This document shows positions 16,394-25,642 of a stretch of 64,000 nucleotides of DNA, piece after piece. The notes beneath the pieces are model-generated. The model made no database searches. It had not been told where the DNA came from and worked only from the letters and a program-made list of their open reading frames with translations. Position numbers and translations under genes: made by a program. Position 1 is the stretch's first letter, and the number at the start of each line of letters is the position of its first letter. Source of the DNA: Streptomyces pluripotens (GTDB lineage Bacteria > Actinomycetota > Actinomycetes > Streptomycetales > Streptomycetaceae); the NCBI RefSeq assembly GCF_000802245.2, contig NZ_CP021080.1, positions 4,464,001-4,528,000 on the forward strand, read 5' to 3'.

Positions 16394-17749
16394 TCAGCAC
16401 AGCGCCACCGCGTCTCCCGCGCCCTCCGGCCAGGCGGTGAGCGGAGTGAAACCGCGGTGGCCGCATTCGCCGAACACCTTCACGGGGGTGCCGCCGGACA
16501 GGGCGATCAGCTGCCAGAGGCCCGGACGGGAACCGGCGGCCGTGGCCAGCGGCAGGGCCGCGTCCGCCTCGGCGTCGGCCAGTTGCCACAGATCTCCGTC
16601 CGGGACCGGTACCACCCGGTCCAGGGTCACCGGGATCGACTCCAGCCAGGGGTCGTCGCGCAGCGCCTCGCCGTAGCGGGCCGTAGCCCCGGCCGTGGTC
16701 AGTCCCGGCGGGCGGAACCCGGCCGGGGCGGGCGGGGCGAACTGCCCGCCCAGGGCGGCCCGGGACCGGCCGGTCCCCGGATAGTCGGACAGCTCCGCAT
16801 CCAGGGCCAAGCCGACCGGCAGTGCCAGCTCGGGGGCCCGACCGGCCGCGCCGTAGGACAGCAGCAGCCGGGTGCGGCCGGATGCGGCACCGTGCAGCCA
16901 GATTCGGCGCGTCGTCAGTTTCGTGTCCGCCGTGTCGTATTGAGCGAGGACCAGCCACCGGTCGCGTATGGGTGGGCCGTCAGCCGAGCTCGGCAGACCG
17001 AGCCGGGAGCGGACCGTGGCCGCCAGCTCGTCCGGCAACTGGTCACGGTGCAGCCAGCCCTGATCGAGCAGGTGCACCAGTGCACATTCCTCCAGCAATC
17101 GTGTCGGCCAGCCTGGGCCCGACCCCGGAATCGCCCCCAGCTCACGGACCCGGGAGGCCAGGCCGGGTGCCTGCGCGTCGACCATGCGGGCCGCTGTTTC
17201 GTCCCACGGGCCGTAACCCGTCTGCTCGGCCGAGGCCAGGCCGCTGCGCAGCAGGTCCGCCAGTCGGTGCTCCAGCTCCATCGCGCCCGCCGTGATCCGC
17301 GCGGCCCGGCGCTCCGTCCGCCGGCGTGCCGCCTCCGGATCGGCGGGCCCTGCCGCGGAATCCCCCTCGGCCGGCGCCCCTGTGCTCCCGGCACGCTTGC
17401 GTCTGTCCGACAACCACTGTCCGGCCCAGTCCGGAGGCTGTGCGCGAGCCGGTACCGAGGCCTCGCCGCCCGCCCACAACAGAAGCAGACCGAGTGCGTG
17501 CTTGCACGGGAACTTACGGCTCGGGCAACTGCACTTGTACGCCGGCCCGGCCGCACCGGCGAGGTCCACCACGGTCTGGTACGGCCTGCTGCCACTCCCC
17601 TTGCACAGCCCCCACACCACCCCCTCTCCGCTTCCCGCCCCGGACCACGGCCCGGCCGCGCCGAGTCTGCTCCCTGCTGTGCGTGACGTGGCGTCAGGCG
17701 CCAGTGCCAGCACCTGGCCCACGGTCCAGCGCACCCCCTGCTCAGTCAT
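16394..17749 (-). CDS. SWIM zinc-finger protein
   Basis: The product is 451 residues from ATG 17749. The SWIM signature CxCx6CxH is intact (C73, C75, C82, H84 in YKCSCPSRKFPCKH), preceded by the usual beta-strand region that ends in a PYQTVVDL segment. The remainder has no recognised domain beyond predicted helical and beta parts. SWIM domains bind nucleic acid or protein. Its promoter is a full RecA-NDp/PafBC-type match whose -10 element ends seven bases before the ATG, so the mRNA is probably leaderless. It is the first gene of the leftward arm of the divergent cluster. Confidence 0.9.
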   Translation of the reverse strand: MTEQGVRWTVGQVLALAPDATSRTAGSRLGAAGPWSGAGSGEGVVWGLCKGSGSRPYQTVVDLAGAAGPAYKCSCPSRKFPCKHALGLLLLWAGGEASVPARAQPPDWAGQWLSDRRKRAGSTGAPAEGDSAAGPADPEAARRRTERRAARITAGAMELEHRLADLLRSGLASAEQTGYGPWDETAARMVDAQAPGLASRVRELGAIPGSGPGWPTRLLEECALVHLLDQGWLHRDQLPDELAATVRSRLGLPSSADGPPIRDRWLVLAQYDTADTKLTTRRIWLHGAASGRTRLLLSYGAAGRAPELALPVGLALDAELSDYPGTGRSRAALGGQFAPPAPAGFRPPGLTTAGATARYGEALRDDPWLESIPVTLDRVVPVPDGDLWQLADAEADAALPLATAAGSRPGLWQLIALSGGTPVKVFGECGHRGFTPLTAWPEGAGDAVALC

Positions 17750-17756
17750 GTCACCG

Positions 17757-17779
17757 ACGCTAGGTCCCACCACTGACAA
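17757..17779 (-). promoter_or_regulatory. DNA-damage (PafBC-type) promoter of the SWIM gene
   Basis: On the minus strand, TTGTCAGTG (17779-17771), eight bases, then TAGCGT (17762-17757) matches TTGTCRGTG-N8-TAnnnT at every fixed position. The start codon follows seven bases after the -10 element. Confidence 0.78.
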
Positions 17780-17850
17780 TCGGCCCGGCGAGCACCGTCG
17801 GCAGTCCCTCTCGTGCGTGTGTTCATGCAGGTGAGAGCGATTGTCAGTGG
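17770..17850. promoter_or_regulatory. Inverted 13-bp repeats in the divergent SWIM/MoxR promoter
   Basis: CCACTGACAATCG at 17770-17782 and CGATTGTCAGTGG at 17838-17850 are perfect reverse complements 55 bases apart, one for each direction. In both, GGTGACA recurs exactly 14 bases beyond the repeat. The rightward copy gives TTGTCAGTG-N8-CACGGT, one transition away from the TAnnnT consensus. The symmetry implies that both arms of the cluster are controlled by the same activator. Confidence 0.75.
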
Positions 17851-17906
17851 CGTGGTGCACGGTGGGTGACAGATCCGAACCGGCCGAGCTGGAGGGGGCC
17901 TCAGCC

Positions 17907-19037
17907 ATGTCCGTACCCGTGCCACCGACCACCGCCGCACCCGAGCGCGACGACAGGGCGCACGCGTTGCGGCCGCACGCCGAGCATGCCTTCGCCGCCG
18001 AGCTGTCCGCGCTCGCCGTCCAGGACGACCGCCCGCGCCCGGCCCGCTGGAAGCTGTCGCCGTGGGCGGTGGCGACCTATCTGCTCGGCGGCACCCTGCC
18101 GGACGGCACGGTGATCACACCCAAGTACGTGGGCCCGCGCCGGATCGTCGAGGTCGCCGTCACCACCCTCGCCACCGACCGCGCCCTGCTCCTGCTGGGT
18201 GTGCCCGGCACTGCCAAGACCTGGGTCTCTGAGCACCTGGCAGCCGCTGTCAGCGGCGACTCCACCCTGCTGGTGCAGGGCACCGCCGGCACCCCGGAGG
18301 AGGCGATCCGGTACGGCTGGAACTACGCGCAGCTGCTCGCGCAGGGTCCGAGCCGTGGCGCCCTCGTGCCCAGTCCCGTCATGCGGGCCATGGCCGAGGG
18401 CATGACGGCCCGGGTGGAGGAGCTGACCCGTATCCCAGCCGACGTGCAGGACACGCTGATCACGATCCTGTCGGAGAAGACGCTCCCCATCCCGGAGCTG
18501 GGCGAGGAGGTCCAGGCAGTCCGCGGTTTCAATCTGATCGCCACGGCCAATGACAGAGACCGGGGCGTCAACGACCTTTCCAGTGCGCTGCGCCGCCGTT
18601 TCAACACCGTGGTGCTGCCGCTGCCGGAGAGTGCCGACTCCGAGGTCGACATCGTCACGCGTCGGGTCGAGCAGACCGGCCACCTTCTCGATCTGCCGAC
18701 CGCGCCCGACGGCATCGAGGAGATCCGCCGGGTCGTGACCGTCTTCCGGGAACTGCGTGACGGCATCACCGCGGACGGCCGCACCAAGCTGAAGTCGCCC
18801 AGCGGCACGCTGTCCACTGCGGAGGCCATCTCCGTCGTCACCAACGGCCTCGCCCTGGCCACGCACTTCGGCGACGGAGTACTGCGCCCGGGGGACGTCG
18901 CCGCCGGCATCCTCGGCGCCGTCGTCCGTGACCCGGCAGCCGACCGGGTCGTCTGGCAGGAGTATCTGGAGACCGTCGTCCGGGAGCGCGAGGGCTGGAC
19001 GGACTTCTACCGGGCCTGTCGGGAGGTGAGCGCATGA
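17907..19037 (+). CDS. MoxR-type AAA+ ATPase
   Basis: A 376-residue AAA+ protein with Walker A in LLLGVPGTAKTW (about residues 95-106), Walker B/sensor region around IPADVQDTLITILSEK, sensor 1 in FNLIATANDRDRG, and the arginine finger region SSALRRRFN. ATG 17907 has GGAGGGGG nine bases upstream. MoxR ATPases work with VWA proteins as chaperones or remodelers of metal-enzyme or membrane complexes. Here the gene is followed by DUF5682 and VWA genes with four-base overlaps, so the three form one tightly coupled operon. Its degenerate PafBC-type promoter is shared divergently with the SWIM gene. Confidence 0.93.
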   Translation: MSVPVPPTTAAPERDDRAHALRPHAEHAFAAELSALAVQDDRPRPARWKLSPWAVATYLLGGTLPDGTVITPKYVGPRRIVEVAVTTLATDRALLLLGVPGTAKTWVSEHLAAAVSGDSTLLVQGTAGTPEEAIRYGWNYAQLLAQGPSRGALVPSPVMRAMAEGMTARVEELTRIPADVQDTLITILSEKTLPIPELGEEVQAVRGFNLIATANDRDRGVNDLSSALRRRFNTVVLPLPESADSEVDIVTRRVEQTGHLLDLPTAPDGIEEIRRVVTVFRELRDGITADGRTKLKSPSGTLSTAEAISVVTNGLALATHFGDGVLRPGDVAAGILGAVVRDPAADRVVWQEYLETVVREREGWTDFYRACREVSA

Positions 19038-21607
19038 CCGACTCCGGCCGGAGCGCGGCCGGCGGCTCCGAGCCACTGCTGCTCGGTGTGCGCCACCACG
19101 GGCCCGGCTCCGCACGCGCGGTGCGGGCCGCGCTGCAGGCCGCCCGTCCGTGTGCCGTCCTGATCGAGGGCCCGCCCGAGGCCGACGCGCTGATCCCGCT
19201 GGCCGCCGACCCTGGCCTGCGGCCTCCGGTCGCCCTGCTCGCCCACGCCGTGGGCGAGCAGGGCCGCTCGGCCTTCTGGCCCTTCGCCGAGTTCAGCCCC
19301 GAATGGGTGGCGCTCAGCTGGGCCCTGGAGGAAGGCGTCCCGGCCCGCTTCATCGACCTGCCGGCCGCGCACACACTCGCCTGGGAGGAGAAGGACGACG
19401 TTCCCGCCGGGGCCGGGCAGGACACCGGGCCCGGGTCCGGGACGCCCGGCGGGCCCCCCGCCGGGGCCACCCTGGAAGCCGGCGACCGGGTCCGCGTCGA
19501 TCCCCTGGCCGCACTCGCCGGGGTCGCCGGGTACGACGATCCCGAGCGGTGGTGGGAGGACGTCGTGGAGCACCGGGGCCCGGCCGGGCGGGACCCCTTC
19601 GCTCCGTTCGCCGCACTGGCGGAGGCCATGGGAGCACTGCGCGAGCGGTACGACACCGGTGCCCGCTCCCGGGACGCCGTCCGGGAGGCGCACATGCGGC
19701 TCCGACTGCGCGCCGCGCGCAAGGAGTTCGGGGACACGGTGGCCGTGGTGTGCGGGGCCTGGCACGTGCCCGCACTGCGCGAGGAGAGGTCCGTCACCGC
19801 GGACCGGGCGCTGCTCAAGGGGCTGGCCAGGATCCGGGCGGACCTGACCTGGGTGCCATGGACGTACCGCAGGCTGGCCCGGGCCGGCGGGTACGGCGCG
19901 GGCATCGACTCGCCCGGCTGGTACGGGCATCTGTTCCACGCCCCTGACCGCCCCGTGGAGCGGTGGCTGACCACGGTGGCCGGACTGCTGCGCCAGGAGG
20001 ACCGGGTCGTCTCCCCCGCGCACGTGATCGAGGCCGTACGGCTTGCGGAGACCCTGGCGGCGCTGCGCGGCCGTCCGCTGCCCGGGCTCGGCGAGACCAC
20101 CGACGCGGTGCGCGCGGTCATGTGCGAGGGCTCGGACGTGCCGCTCGCGCTGGTGCACGACCGGCTGGTGGTCGGGGACGTCCTGGGCGAGGTCCCCGAG
20201 TCGGCCCCAGCGGTACCGCTGCAGCGTGACCTGGCCCGGCAGCAGCGCTCGCTGCGGCTCAAGCCCGAGGCACGAGAGCGCGAGCTTGAGCTGGATCTGC
20301 GCCGGGACACCGACTCCGGCCGTAGCAGGCTGCTGCACCGGCTGCGTCTGCTCGGCGTCGGCTGGGGCGAACCCGCCGCGTCGCGGGGAAGTGCGGGCAC
20401 CTTCCGGGAGACCTGGCGGCTGTGCTGGGAGCCGGAACTGTCGGTGCGGGTCGCCGAAGCAGGCGGGTGGGGGACGACCGTCCTCGCTGCCGCCCGGGCC
20501 AAGGCCGAGGCGGACGCGACCGCTGCGCGTGCTCTGGCCGACGTCACCGCGCTGGCCGAGCAGTGCCTGCTGGCCGGACTGGCGGACGCGCTGCCCGTGG
20601 TCATGCGGGTGCTCGCCGACCGGGCGGCCCTCGACACGGACGTCGGCCACCTTGCACAGGCTCTGCCCGCCCTGGTCCGCTCGCTGCGCTACGGCGATGT
20701 GCGCGGCACCGATACCAGCGCGCTGACCGGGGTCGCCGTGGGTCTCGCGGAGCGGATCTTCGTGGGTCTCCCCCCGGCCTGCTCCGCGCTCGACCCGGAC
20801 GCGGCGGACGAGATGCGCGGCCACGTGGACGCGGTGCACACGGCCGTGGAACTGCTGGGGGAAGTCCTGGCCGGCGCTCCCGGCGCGCAGGATGCGACCA
20901 GTGCCCCTGTCGTGGCTGATGCCGCAGGTGGTGAAGGAGGAGCTGAAGGAGGTGCGGGGGCCGTGGAGGTTGCCGCCGGGCGGACCACCGGTACCCCCAA
21001 CACCCCAGCGGAGCAGGCGGGTTCGGTCCTCGCCGGGCCCCGGGCCACCGGCCACGGTGACCTGCGTGGTCGCTGGTGTGCCGTGTTGCGGAGCCTGTTC
21101 CTGCGGGACAGTACGCCCGGTGTCATCCGGGGCCGGGCCGTGCGGCTGTTGTTGGACAGGGCCGCGCTGGAGCCCGAAGAGGCGGCAAGGCTGATGGGGC
21201 TCGCGCTCTCCCCGGGCACTTCGCCCGTAGACGCCGCCGCCTGGATCGAGGGTTTCGTCGGCGGCGGGGGCGGTCTGCTCCTGGTGCACGACGAGCGGCT
21301 GCTGGGCCTGGTCGACACCTGGCTGACCGAGGTACCGGCGGAGGCATTCGCGGACGTGCTGCCGTTGTTGCGGCGCACGTTCGCGGCATATGAGCCGGGC
21401 GTGCGCAGAACCCTGGGCGAACTGGCCCGGCGGGGACCGGGGGAGCGGGCGCGACTGGTGGAGCGGCAGGCCGGGCCCCCCGGCTTCGCCGCCGAACCGG
21501 ACACCGGGCGCGCCGATGCCGTGCTGCCCGTGCTGCGACTGCTGCTCGGTTTGGAAGGCGAACACGACACGACCGATGACGACAGCCTCTTGGAGGTGGG
21601 CGCATGA
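19034..21607 (+). CDS. DUF5682 family protein with TraB/TIKI-like GxxH motifs
   Basis: The product is 857 residues, starting at an ATG that overlaps the MoxR stop. The first 250 residues carry LLLGVRHHGPGSARAVRAAL (GxxH at 18-21), then LIEGPPEADALI, and later VVCGAWHVPAL (GxxH at 241-244). Paired GxxH motifs with an intervening glutamate are the metal-site pattern of the TraB/PrgY/TIKI superfamily, so the N-terminal part may be a metallohydrolase; this link is my inference. The middle and C-terminal parts are alpha-helical and Ala/Leu-rich without recognised domains. A low-complexity stretch near residues 615-680 varies in composition. The family is always tied to MoxR and VWA partners. Confidence 0.88.
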   Translation: MTDSGRSAAGGSEPLLLGVRHHGPGSARAVRAALQAARPCAVLIEGPPEADALIPLAADPGLRPPVALLAHAVGEQGRSAFWPFAEFSPEWVALSWALEEGVPARFIDLPAAHTLAWEEKDDVPAGAGQDTGPGSGTPGGPPAGATLEAGDRVRVDPLAALAGVAGYDDPERWWEDVVEHRGPAGRDPFAPFAALAEAMGALRERYDTGARSRDAVREAHMRLRLRAARKEFGDTVAVVCGAWHVPALREERSVTADRALLKGLARIRADLTWVPWTYRRLARAGGYGAGIDSPGWYGHLFHAPDRPVERWLTTVAGLLRQEDRVVSPAHVIEAVRLAETLAALRGRPLPGLGETTDAVRAVMCEGSDVPLALVHDRLVVGDVLGEVPESAPAVPLQRDLARQQRSLRLKPEARERELELDLRRDTDSGRSRLLHRLRLLGVGWGEPAASRGSAGTFRETWRLCWEPELSVRVAEAGGWGTTVLAAARAKAEADATAARALADVTALAEQCLLAGLADALPVVMRVLADRAALDTDVGHLAQALPALVRSLRYGDVRGTDTSALTGVAVGLAERIFVGLPPACSALDPDAADEMRGHVDAVHTAVELLGEVLAGAPGAQDATSAPVVADAAGGEGGAEGGAGAVEVAAGRTTGTPNTPAEQAGSVLAGPRATGHGDLRGRWCAVLRSLFLRDSTPGVIRGRAVRLLLDRAALEPEEAARLMGLALSPGTSPVDAAAWIEGFVGGGGGLLLVHDERLLGLVDTWLTEVPAEAFADVLPLLRRTFAAYEPGVRRTLGELARRGPGERARLVERQAGPPGFAAEPDTGRADAVLPVLRLLLGLEGEHDTTDDDSLLEVGA

Positions 21608-22818
21608 CGACCGGGCCGACGACCGGGGCGACACCCGAGCCGATGACCGTGCCGTCGCCGGTGGACGCGCACGACCCGATCCAGGAGCGGCTGCGCCGCT
21701 GGCGGCTGGTGCTGGGCGGTGATCGGGCCGACGGCACGGGATACGCGCTGTCCGGTCGGGACGCGGCGATGGACGGCACATTGGCCGCGCTCTACGGAAA
21801 GGGGGACCGACCACAGCCGGGCCGGGGCCGCACGGCGGGGCTAGGGGCCTCGGCGCCGGCCATGGCGCGCTGGCTCGGCGACATCCGCACGTACTTCCCG
21901 TCCTCCGTGGTCCAGGTCATGCAGCGCGACGCCATCGACCGGCTCGGGCTCTCCTCTCTACTGCTGGAGCCGGAGATGCTGGAGGCGGTGGAGCCCGACG
22001 TGCATCTGGTCGGCACGCTGCTCTCGCTCAGCAAGGCGATGCCGGAGACGACCAAGGAAACGGCACGCGCGGTCGTACACAAGGTGGTCGAGGACCTGGA
22101 GAAGCGGCTCGCTGCCCGTACCCGGGCCACGCTCACCGGTGCCCTGGACCGCAGCGCACGTGTGAGCCGCCCCCGCCCTCACGATGTCGACTGGAACCGC
22201 ACCATCGTGGCCAACCTGAAGCACTACCTGCCCGAGTACCGCACGGTCGTGCCGGAGCGGCTGATCGGCTACGGGCGCGCCGCGCGGTCGGTGAGGAAGG
22301 AGGTCGTGCTCTGCGTCGACCAGTCCGGTTCGATGGCCGCGTCCGTGGTCTACGCGTCCGTGTTCGGCGCGGTCCTGGCTTCCCTGCGCTCGATCAGCAC
22401 CCGCCTGGTCGTCTTCGACACGACGGTGGTCGACCTCACCGACCAGTTGGACGACCCGGTCGACGTCCTCTTCGGCACCCAGCTCGGGGGCGGCACGGAC
22501 ATCAACCGGGCGCTCGCCTACTGCCAGTCCCGGATCACCCGACCTGCGGAGACCGTGGTGGTATTGATCAGCGACCTCTACGAGGGCGGCATCCGTGCCG
22601 AGATGCTGGGGCGGGTCGCCGCGATGAAGGCGTCCGGGGTGCAGTTCGTGACGCTGCTTGCGCTGTCGGACGAGGGAGCCCCCGCGTACGACCGGGAGCA
22701 CGCGGCGGCGCTCGCCGCGCTCGGCGCACCCGCCTTCGCCTGTACGCCCGATCTGTTTCCCGCGGTGATGGCAGCGGCGCTGGAGAAGCGCCCGTTGCCG
22801 GTGCCGGAGCCCGTGTGA
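21604..22818 (+). CDS. VWA domain protein (CoxE-like), partner of MoxR ATPase
   Basis: The product is 404 residues; the ATG overlaps the preceding stop by four bases. A helical N-terminal half (DIRTYFPSSVVQVMQRDAID...) is followed by a von Willebrand A domain with an intact metal-ion-dependent adhesion site: DQSGSMAAS (DxSxS, about residue 239), the threonine in GGGTDINRAL, and the aspartate in LISDLYEGG. MIDAS-bearing VWA proteins of this type bind the substrates or scaffolds on which MoxR acts. It is the last gene of the rightward operon; a purine-rich tract follows the stop. Confidence 0.93.
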   Translation: MTTGPTTGATPEPMTVPSPVDAHDPIQERLRRWRLVLGGDRADGTGYALSGRDAAMDGTLAALYGKGDRPQPGRGRTAGLGASAPAMARWLGDIRTYFPSSVVQVMQRDAIDRLGLSSLLLEPEMLEAVEPDVHLVGTLLSLSKAMPETTKETARAVVHKVVEDLEKRLAARTRATLTGALDRSARVSRPRPHDVDWNRTIVANLKHYLPEYRTVVPERLIGYGRAARSVRKEVVLCVDQSGSMAASVVYASVFGAVLASLRSISTRLVVFDTTVVDLTDQLDDPVDVLFGTQLGGGTDINRALAYCQSRITRPAETVVVLISDLYEGGIRAEMLGRVAAMKASGVQFVTLLALSDEGAPAYDREHAAALAALGAPAFACTPDLFPAVMAAALEKRPLPVPEPV

Positions 22819-23376
22819 GGAAGGCCCGGAAGAGGAAGGAGAACGAAGTGGGATAAAGGTGAAAAGGAAGGAAGAAATGCGAGGAGGGCCTTGGAAGTTG
22901 GAATAGGGTGACGATACCCATCACCTTCGGTGCCGGTCCTGCGTACGGCACTCGTGACCTGCCGGACAGCCGAACGCCGTCGGCTGGGAGAGGGTGGAGC
23001 CTGGTGGCTGGAGCGGGTAGTGACCTCGGGGGCGGCTGGGCCGGTCGGCCGCCGGCGTCCCGGCGCCCGCCCCGGGGTTGCCCGAGGGGCCCCGCCGGGT
23101 CGCCCCGGTCTGGCAAGGTCTCGCAGATCACCCGTACACCGCCCGGTTCGCGGCACGCCGTGCCAGCAGACCCGGCATCATGTGACAGGTATCACCGCTC
23201 GCGTGTGACCCGCGATTTAGAGGCCCCCCGCAAGCAGCGATAACCTGCGAGGCGGACATGCCGCGCGCTCGGACACCGTGTGCGCTTCCCCTGTGACAGA
23301 GCGGACGTCACGTTGCCCTTCGCGGCACGCCCACGCATCCAACGAACCGCGAGATCACTGATAGGGACGGAAGCGC
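22819..23376. other. Intergenic region with purine-rich tract and sucC promoter zone
   Basis: There are 558 bases without a gene. The first 90 bases are strongly purine-biased on the plus strand and AT-richer than the surroundings; AAGGCCC near 22823 and GGGCCTT near 22885 can pair around this tract. The last 200 bases hold the sucC control region: the Crp-like site at 23181-23196 and an AT-richer segment around 23210-23225. Confidence 0.55.
23181..23196. promoter_or_regulatory. Crp/FNR-type site TGTGACAGGTATCACC upstream of sucC
   Basis: TGTGA-N6-TCACC matches nine of the ten conserved bases of the classical TGTGA-N6-TCACA site. It lies about 180 bases before the sucC start. Streptomyces Crp recognises GTG-N8-CAC-type sites, so control of the succinyl-CoA synthetase operon by Crp is plausible but untested. 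Confidence 0.45.
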
Positions 23377-24555
23377 GTGGACCTGTTCGAGTACCAGGCG
23401 AGGGACCTCTTCGCCAAGCACGATGTACCGGTGCTGGCCGGTGAAGTCATCGACACGCCTGAGGCGGCGCGCGAGATCACCGAGCGTCTCGGCGGCAAGT
23501 CCGTCGTCAAGGCGCAGGTGAAGGTCGGTGGTCGTGGTAAGGCCGGCGGCGTCAAGCTGGCCGCCTCCGCGGACGAGGCAGTCGCCCGGGCGACGGACAT
23601 CCTCGGCATGGACATCAAGGGCCACACGGTCCACAAGGTCATGATTGCCGAGACCGCTCCGGAGATCGTCGAGGAGTACTACGTCTCCTTCCTCCTCGAC
23701 CGTGCCAACCGCACCTTCCTCTCCATCGCCTCCGTTGAGGGCGGCGTGGAGATCGAGGAGGTCGCGGCCACCCGCCCGGAGGCCGTTGCCAAGACCCCGA
23801 TCGACCCGATCGACGGTGTGGACGAGGCGAAGGCCCGCGAGATCGTCGAGGCCGCCAAGTTCCCGGCCGAGGTCGCGGACAAGATCGTCAACGTTCTGGT
23901 CAGGCTGTGGGACACCTTCATCAAGGAGGACGCCCTCCTGGTCGAGGTCAACCCGCTGGCCAAGGTCGCCTCCGGTGACGTCATCGCCCTCGACGGCAAG
24001 GTGTCCCTGGACGACAACGCCGAATTCCGTCACCCGGACTTCGAGGAGCTTCACGACAAGGCCGCTGCCAACCCGCTGGAGGCGGCTGCCAAGGAGAAGA
24101 ACCTCAACTACGTCAAGCTCGACGGCCAGGTCGGCATCATCGGCAACGGCGCCGGCCTCGTCATGAGCACCCTGGACGTCGTCGCGTACGCCGGTGAGAA
24201 GCACGGTGGCGTCAAGCCCGCCAACTTCCTGGACATCGGTGGTGGCGCCTCCGCCCAGGTGATGGCGAACGGCCTGGAGATCATCCTGGGCGACCCGGAC
24301 GTCAAGTCCGTCTTCGTGAACGTCTTCGGTGGCATCACCGCCTGTGACGAGGTCGCCAACGGCATCGTGCAGGCCCTGAAGCTGCTGGAGGACCGCGGCG
24401 AGGAAGTCACCAAGCCGCTCGTCGTCCGTCTCGACGGCAACAACGCCGAGCTGGGCCGCAAGATCCTCACCGACGCCAACCACCCGCTGGTGCAGCGCGT
24501 CGACACCATGGACGGCGCGGCCGACAAGGCCGCCGAGCTGGCCGCCGCCAAGTAA
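23377..24555 (+). CDS. sucC: Succinyl-CoA synthetase beta subunit
   Basis: A 392-residue ATP-grasp subunit of the TCA-cycle enzyme that converts succinyl-CoA to succinate with ATP or GTP formation. The N-terminus [19 protein letters not shown] is the family signature. ATP-grasp motifs ([14 protein letters not shown]), the metal-binding LVEVNPLAK and the C-terminal [18 protein letters not shown] segment are intact. The GTG start is preceded by GGGACGGAAG. sucD follows after 27 bases in one operon. Confidence 0.98.
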   Translation: MDLFEYQARDLFAKHDVPVLAGEVIDTPEAAREITERLGGKSVVKAQVKVGGRGKAGGVKLAASADEAVARATDILGMDIKGHTVHKVMIAETAPEIVEEYYVSFLLDRANRTFLSIASVEGGVEIEEVAATRPEAVAKTPIDPIDGVDEAKAREIVEAAKFPAEVADKIVNVLVRLWDTFIKEDALLVEVNPLAKVASGDVIALDGKVSLDDNAEFRHPDFEELHDKAAANPLEAAAKEKNLNYVKLDGQVGIIGNGAGLVMSTLDVVAYAGEKHGGVKPANFLDIGGGASAQVMANGLEIILGDPDVKSVFVNVFGGITACDEVANGIVQALKLLEDRGEEVTKPLVVRLDGNNAELGRKILTDANHPLVQRVDTMDGAADKAAELAAAK

Positions 24556-24582
24556 GTACGAGGACGAGGACACCGACACACC

Positions 24583-25467
24583 ATGGCTATCTGGCTCAAC
24601 AAGGACAGCAAGGTCATCGTCCAGGGCATGACCGGTTCCACCGGCATGAAGCACACCAAGCTCATGCTCGGTGACGGCACCCACGTCGTGGGCGGCGTGA
24701 ACCCGCGCAAGGCGGGCACCACCGTGGACTTCGACGGCACCGAGGTACCCGTCTTCGGCACCGTCAAGGAGGCCGTCGACAAGACCGGTGCCGACGTCTC
24801 CGTCATCTTCGTGCCGGAGAAGTTCACCAAGGACGCGGTCGTCGAGGCCATCGACGCCGAGATCCCGCTGGCCGTCGTGATCACCGAGGGCATCGCCGTG
24901 CACGACACGGCGGCCTTCTGGGCGTACGCCGGCAAGAAGGGCAACAAGACCCGCATCATCGGTCCGAACTGCCCCGGCATCATCACCCCGGGTCAGTCGA
25001 ACGTCGGCATCATCCCGGGCGACATCACCAAGCCGGGCCGCATCGGCCTGGTGTCGAAGTCCGGCACGCTGACGTACCAGATGATGTACGAGCTGCGGGA
25101 CATCGGCTTCTCGACCGCCGTTGGCATCGGCGGTGACCCGATCATCGGCACCACGCACATCGACGCCCTCGCCGCGTTCCAGAACGACCCGGAGACCGAC
25201 CTCATCGTGATGATCGGTGAGATCGGCGGCGACGCGGAGGAGCGTGCCGCGGCCTTCATCAAGGAGAACGTGACCAAGCCGGTGGTCGGCTACGTCGCGG
25301 GCTTCACCGCGCCCGAGGGCAAGACCATGGGCCACGCGGGCGCCATCGTCTCCGGCTCCTCCGGTACCGCACAGGCCAAGAAGGAAGCCCTGGAGGCCGC
25401 GGGCGTCAAGGTCGGCAAGACCCCCACCGAGACGGCGAAGCTCGCGCGCGAGATCCTGAGCGCCTGA
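24583..25467 (+). CDS. sucD: Succinyl-CoA synthetase alpha subunit
   Basis: The 294-residue partner of sucC that binds CoA and carries the phosphohistidine. It shows the Rossmann CoA site ([19 protein letters not shown]), [12 protein letters not shown], and the phospho-acceptor H251 in [18 protein letters not shown]. Length is normal. A strong hairpin terminator follows 60 bases after the stop. Confidence 0.98.
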   Translation: MAIWLNKDSKVIVQGMTGSTGMKHTKLMLGDGTHVVGGVNPRKAGTTVDFDGTEVPVFGTVKEAVDKTGADVSVIFVPEKFTKDAVVEAIDAEIPLAVVITEGIAVHDTAAFWAYAGKKGNKTRIIGPNCPGIITPGQSNVGIIPGDITKPGRIGLVSKSGTLTYQMMYELRDIGFSTAVGIGGDPIIGTTHIDALAAFQNDPETDLIVMIGEIGGDAEERAAAFIKENVTKPVVGYVAGFTAPEGKTMGHAGAIVSGSSGTAQAKKEALEAAGVKVGKTPTETAKLAREILSA

Positions 25468-25526
25468 CGGCCTGACGGCCCGTGCGCCTGACGTTTCGGC
25501 GCCCGAGCGTCCCGGTTTCGACCGTG

Positions 25527-25560
25527 GGTGGGCCCGCTCCCCGGCTGGGGCGGGCCCACC
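25527..25560 (+). terminator. Terminator of the sucCD operon
   Basis: GGTGGGCCCGCTCC and its near-complement GGGGCGGGCCCACC form a stable 13-14-bp hairpin with a short loop. It stands between sucD and the convergent regulator gene and may serve both. Confidence 0.8.
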
Positions 25561-25642
25561 GGCGTTTCACGCCTCGTGTGGTGATGGGGGCAGGGACGGC
25601 ACCGCGCGGCGGGCACCAGCCACGGCGGGACCGCCGCAGTGC

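Noticed and set aside
23308..25335. 675-codon open frame opposite sucCD
   Set aside because: Antisense of two certain genes; composition dominated by D, L, V, H, G.
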